Shown in pieces: positions 6,844 through 9,083 of a stretch of 9,083 nucleotides of DNA. The DNA is from Gammaproteobacteria bacterium (lineage in GTDB: Bacteria > Pseudomonadota > Gammaproteobacteria > PS1 > Pseudothioglobaceae). The notes under the pieces were generated by a model. That model saw only the letters and a program-made list of their open reading frames with translations, was not told the DNA's origin and did not search any database. Location: positions 1 to 9,083 of the forward strand of contig DQNX01000128.1 of NCBI GenBank assembly GCA_015658965.1. Direction: 5' to 3'. Numbering within the stretch: position 1 is the first letter of the stretch; every line of letters begins with the position of its first letter. The translations under genes and the position numbers were made by a program.

Positions 6844-7476
6844 TTAGAGATTTTTTTCTTCGTACTCACAAAGGTCTAATAAGATACAATCGGTGCATTG
6901 TGGCGCGCGTGCTTTACAAGTGTAACGACCGTGTAGGATCATTAAATGGTGTGCAGGAACTCTGTATTCATCAGGGATAAACTTAACCAGTTTTTTCTCA
7001 ACCTCTAGTACTGTTTTGCCGCTAGCAATTGCAGTACGATTGGCTACGCGATAGATGTGCGTATCAACGGCAATGGTAGGGTGGCCAAAAGCCGTATTAA
7101 GAACCACATTAGCTGTTTTACGGCCAACACCTGGTAATGCTTCTAATTCTTTGCGTGTTTCCGGTACGTTTGAATCGAACTTATCGATTAGAATCTTGCA
7201 CGCTTGAATAATATGCTTGGCTTTTGAGTTGAATAAACCAATGGTTTTAATGGTATTGCGTAAAGTATCTTCACCCAATTCAAAAATTGCCTCAGGTGTG
7301 TTGGCAATTGGGAACAATTTATCCGTAACCTTATTGACACTCTTATCCGTTGCTTGCGCTGATAAAGTAACAGCAACCAATAGTTCAAATGGGGTGGAAT
7401 AGTTTAATTCTGTGGTTGGATTAGGTATCTTTTCCAACAATCTTCTAAACATCTCAAAGCGGGTCTCAGCGTTCAT
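6844..7476 (-). CDS. nth: Endonuclease III (DNA glycosylase/AP lyase)
   Basis: Removes oxidised pyrimidines such as thymine glycol from DNA and nicks the abasic site by beta-elimination. The 210 residues match E. coli Nth (211). The helix-hairpin-helix LEALPGVGRKTANVVL (111-126) holds the catalytic Lys120. VDTHIYRVANR (137-147) supplies the catalytic Asp138. The C-terminal 4Fe-4S cluster ligands Cys187, Cys194, Cys197 and Cys203 have the classic C-x6-C-x2-C-x5-C spacing. The early SAQATDKSVN (39-48) is also typical. The ATG is preceded by a purine-rich AAGAGAAG that can serve as the Shine-Dalgarno. The gene has its own promoter in the 82-nt gap after sbcB. A DUF1841 gene follows after 24 nt. 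Confidence 0.97.
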   Translation of the reverse strand: MNAETRFEMFRRLLEKIPNPTTELNYSTPFELLVAVTLSAQATDKSVNKVTDKLFPIANTPEAIFELGEDTLRNTIKTIGLFNSKAKHIIQACKILIDKFDSNVPETRKELEALPGVGRKTANVVLNTAFGHPTIAVDTHIYRVANRTAIASGKTVLEVEKKLVKFIPDEYRVPAHHLMILHGRYTCKARAPQCTDCILLDLCEYEEKNL

Positions 7477-7510
7477 TCTTCTCTTTTGCTTAATTTCTTG
7501 ATTGACGAAT

Positions 7511-7539
7511 ATTATACCAGATATCTAAGTTAATAGCAA
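7511..7539 (-). promoter_or_regulatory. Sigma-70 type promoter for nth
   Basis: Read on the minus strand, TTGCTA (7534-7539, 4 of 6 matches to TTGACA) is followed after exactly 17 nt by a perfect TATAAT (7511-7516). A TG one base before the -10 (TGGTATAAT) makes it an extended -10 promoter. Transcription would begin near 7504, giving a leader of about 28 nt with the purine-rich ribosome site just before the nth ATG. It likely drives nth, DUF1841 and the kinase gene. I see no operator-like inverted repeat in it. Confidence 0.68.
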
Positions 7540-7558
7540 AACGAGCTAATAAAAAATC

Positions 7559-8974
7559 CTAAAAGAAAGACTCTCCATAATTTTCAAGCTGTAACCACAG
7601 GGTATCTTTATCAGGATGCAATTGTCGCAGTGTGTTTATGCGTTGAAAATATTGGTCGATATTTAAGTAACCATTTTCACCCGCCTGAACTCGACCTTGA
7701 ATAGTCTCAAACCAATCTTCTGCTTCGTCATCGCTCAGCGTTTCAGGGTAGTTTCTGGCTTTAAAATGCATCAACAGCGTGTTAAGCTTCTGATCCTTGA
7801 ACTTTGGGTGAAAGTTTTTTAATTCATCCGTACTAAGGCTTTGTACTTGGTCGCCAAGGCGTTTATCAGCGTTATCCATAAAACCGTCATACAGTGCTTG
7901 ATCAGCATCAGTTGATTTAATGCGTTCTTGGTCATTTTTATAAAGTGCTTGCACAACATTGCTAATGGCACTTTGATTGTCTTTAATAAAAGACAAACGT
8001 TTAATACAAGTATCCCAGTCAATTTTCAGCTGTGCCACAACTTTTGGATCGAGTTTATGAACGTTGGGCACAAACATCGGGCTTTTGTTAAAGATTAAAT
8101 CTTTAATCTCTAGGCGCTTAACCCCGTCTGGCAGCTCAGATTGCTTGGTAAACATTAAGGTTTTTAATTCCTCAACTTCAAGTTCTAGCAAAATACTGGG
8201 ATCTTGATCAAGATTAAAAACAATGGCACGGTCGCTGTACTGTGGATGATAAGCCAATGCAACCGCTAGGCGCGTGCAAGATAACACAGCAGAGTACATG
8301 CCAGAGGTGTGCAACATCGGCTCAAATAGTTGAATTTTGGCTTCGACTGTTTTTTTCTCACGCAAGCTAAACGCATAATCAAACAGTTGCGGTTGTGTGT
8401 CTTTAATAATTTTTGCAATCGCAATGGTAGCGCGAACATCGGCCAGTGCATCATGCGCGTCAGTATGCTCAATGCCATTGGCAATAGATAGCTGATCTAG
8501 CTTGAAAATTGGCTTGCCACTGTCATCATGCACCCATTTAAGGCTGGACTCTTTTTTTAACGCGTAACACAAACGCACCACGTCAAGAATATCCCAGCGG
8601 GTATTGCCATTTTTCCAATGCCAGGCATAAGGATCAATGAAGTTACGATACAAAGTGTAGCGAGTAAATTCATCATCAAAACGAATTGAGTTGTAGCCAA
8701 CAATACAAGTGTTTGGTGTCGAGAATTCAGTATTTATTTTCTTAATAAAAGCGTGTTCTATCATGCCTTTACGCTCACAGTGTTGCGGGCTAATACCGGT
8801 TACTGCACAGGCTTCTGGTGACGGCAGGCAGTCGTTTGTTGGCTTGCAATAAAACATGTGCTCATCAAGAATGTTTAGATTTTCATCCGTGCGAATACCA
8901 GCGAATTGCGAGATTCGATCCATTTTTGGGCTAATGCCAAAAGTTTCATAGTCATACCAATAAAATGTTTTCAT
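7559..8974 (-). CDS. sbcB: Exodeoxyribonuclease I
   Basis: Processive 3'-to-5' single-strand DNA exonuclease that works in mismatch repair and recombination and binds SSB. The 471 residues are close to E. coli ExoI (475). The DEDDh nuclease domain occupies about residues 1-190: YDYETFG with Asp8 and Glu10, YNSIRFDDEFTRY with Asp101, and AHDALADVRAT with His174 and Asp179. These sit at a constant offset of 7 from the E. coli catalytic residues 15, 17, 108, 181 and 186. The SH3-like part follows, to about 345, and then the helical ExoI_C part. All key residues are intact. The ATG has no clear Shine-Dalgarno. The gene starts 28 nt after a terminator hairpin, so it should have its own promoter, but I cannot point to a convincing one. 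The stop is 82 nt before nth. Confidence 0.97.
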   Translation of the reverse strand: MKTFYWYDYETFGISPKMDRISQFAGIRTDENLNILDEHMFYCKPTNDCLPSPEACAVTGISPQHCERKGMIEHAFIKKINTEFSTPNTCIVGYNSIRFDDEFTRYTLYRNFIDPYAWHWKNGNTRWDILDVVRLCYALKKESSLKWVHDDSGKPIFKLDQLSIANGIEHTDAHDALADVRATIAIAKIIKDTQPQLFDYAFSLREKKTVEAKIQLFEPMLHTSGMYSAVLSCTRLAVALAYHPQYSDRAIVFNLDQDPSILLELEVEELKTLMFTKQSELPDGVKRLEIKDLIFNKSPMFVPNVHKLDPKVVAQLKIDWDTCIKRLSFIKDNQSAISNVVQALYKNDQERIKSTDADQALYDGFMDNADKRLGDQVQSLSTDELKNFHPKFKDQKLNTLLMHFKARNYPETLSDDEAEDWFETIQGRVQAGENGYLNIDQYFQRINTLRQLHPDKDTLWLQLENYGESFF

Positions 8975-9002
8975 AGTGTTATTTTAACGAATTTTAGACA
9001 AT

Positions 9003-9030
9003 AAAAAGCCCAGCACTTAGGCTGGGCTTT
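9003..9030 (-). terminator. Rho-independent terminator of the minus-strand gene to the right
   Basis: A perfect 10-bp inverted repeat, AAAGCCCAGC at 9005-9014 and GCTGGGCTTT at 9021-9030, encloses a 6-base loop. On the minus strand the GC-rich core runs into TTTTTAT (9007-9001), a proper U-tract. On the plus strand only TTT then CG follows, so it is directional, facing the minus strand. It lies 20 nt after the stop of the partial minus-strand gene at 9050 and just before sbcB, insulating sbcB from it. Confidence 0.88.
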
Positions 9031-9049
9031 CGACAATAATTTAGATAAA

Positions 9050-9083
9050 CTATTGTGGGTGTACGTTAGCCGCTTGTGGACCT
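9050..9083 (-). CDS. C-terminal end of an unidentified minus-strand protein (partial)
   Basis: On the minus strand one frame reads GPQAANVHPQ and then a TAG stop at 9050-9052. Its start lies beyond the right edge. The strong terminator 20 nt further on, facing the same way, argues that a real gene ends here. Of the two other frames, one stops early and one stays open through the terminator side, so the frame choice rests on the position of the stop relative to the hairpin. Ten residues are too few to identify a family. Confidence 0.5.
   Translation of the reverse strand, partial: GPQAANVHPQ

Noticed and set aside
7540..7558. Small TAGC/GCTA inverted repeat after the sbcB stop as a terminator
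   Set aside because: Only four base pairs, with a loop of about seven bases and no T-run after it. It also overlaps the -35 of the nth promoter.
1..9083. A hidden defence, mobile or other new multi-gene system
   Set aside because: All complete genes belong to known families with intact key motifs, apart from the frameshifted kinase gene. I saw no transposase, integrase, direct-repeat array, attachment-like duplication or unusual composition block.

Overview
This window is an AT-rich bacterial chromosomal stretch made almost entirely of housekeeping genes. The proteins look gammaproteobacterial: a DsbA/DsbL-type oxidoreductase, a YbgI-type Nif3 protein very close in motif layout to the Enterobacteria form, SbcB exonuclease I, and a DUF1841 gene next to nth. 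AT-richness, very tight gene packing and short start regions with few clear Shine-Dalgarno sites would fit a streamlined marine lineage such as the sulfur-oxidising SUP05/Thioglobus group. That placement is an impression from protein style, not a demonstrated match.

Plus strand, 1-5554: the tail of an unidentified gene (1-84), dsbA, thiD, hisC, a nif3/ybgI family gene, asd, hisB and hisH. Gaps are 13 nt or less, or the genes overlap (1 nt for thiD/hisC, 8 nt for hisC/nif3), except for 34 nt before asd, where a weak internal promoter is possible. This looks like one long mixed operon. It covers periplasmic disulfide formation, thiamine pyrimidine phosphorylation, three histidine steps (HisB, HisH, HisC) and the aspartate-semialdehyde step of lysine/threonine/methionine synthesis. 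HisA, HisF, HisG, HisI, HisD and HisE are not present here.

Minus strand, 5551-8974, read right to left: sbcB (exonuclease I), nth (endonuclease III), a DUF1841 gene and a fructosamine-kinase family gene. A good sigma-70 type promoter with an extended -10 lies just upstream of nth and probably drives nth, DUF1841 and the kinase gene. Three of the four encode repair or damage-handling proteins: DNA base repair, single-strand DNA trimming and protein deglycation. The kinase gene is split by a one-base frameshift in a run of six A/T pairs at 6271-6276. Joining the two frames restores a 279-residue protein with a complete N-lobe. This is the clearest anomaly in the window. The kinase gene and hisH converge and share 4 bp at their stop codons, leaving no room for a terminator between the two operons.

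Right edge: a perfect 10-bp hairpin followed by a T-run on the minus strand (9003-9030) terminates a further minus-strand gene, of which only the last ten codons and the stop are visible.

No stretch over 300 bases lacks a gene. I see no tRNA, rRNA, CRISPR array, insertion sequence, phage gene or defence system, and nothing that supports a new multi-gene system.
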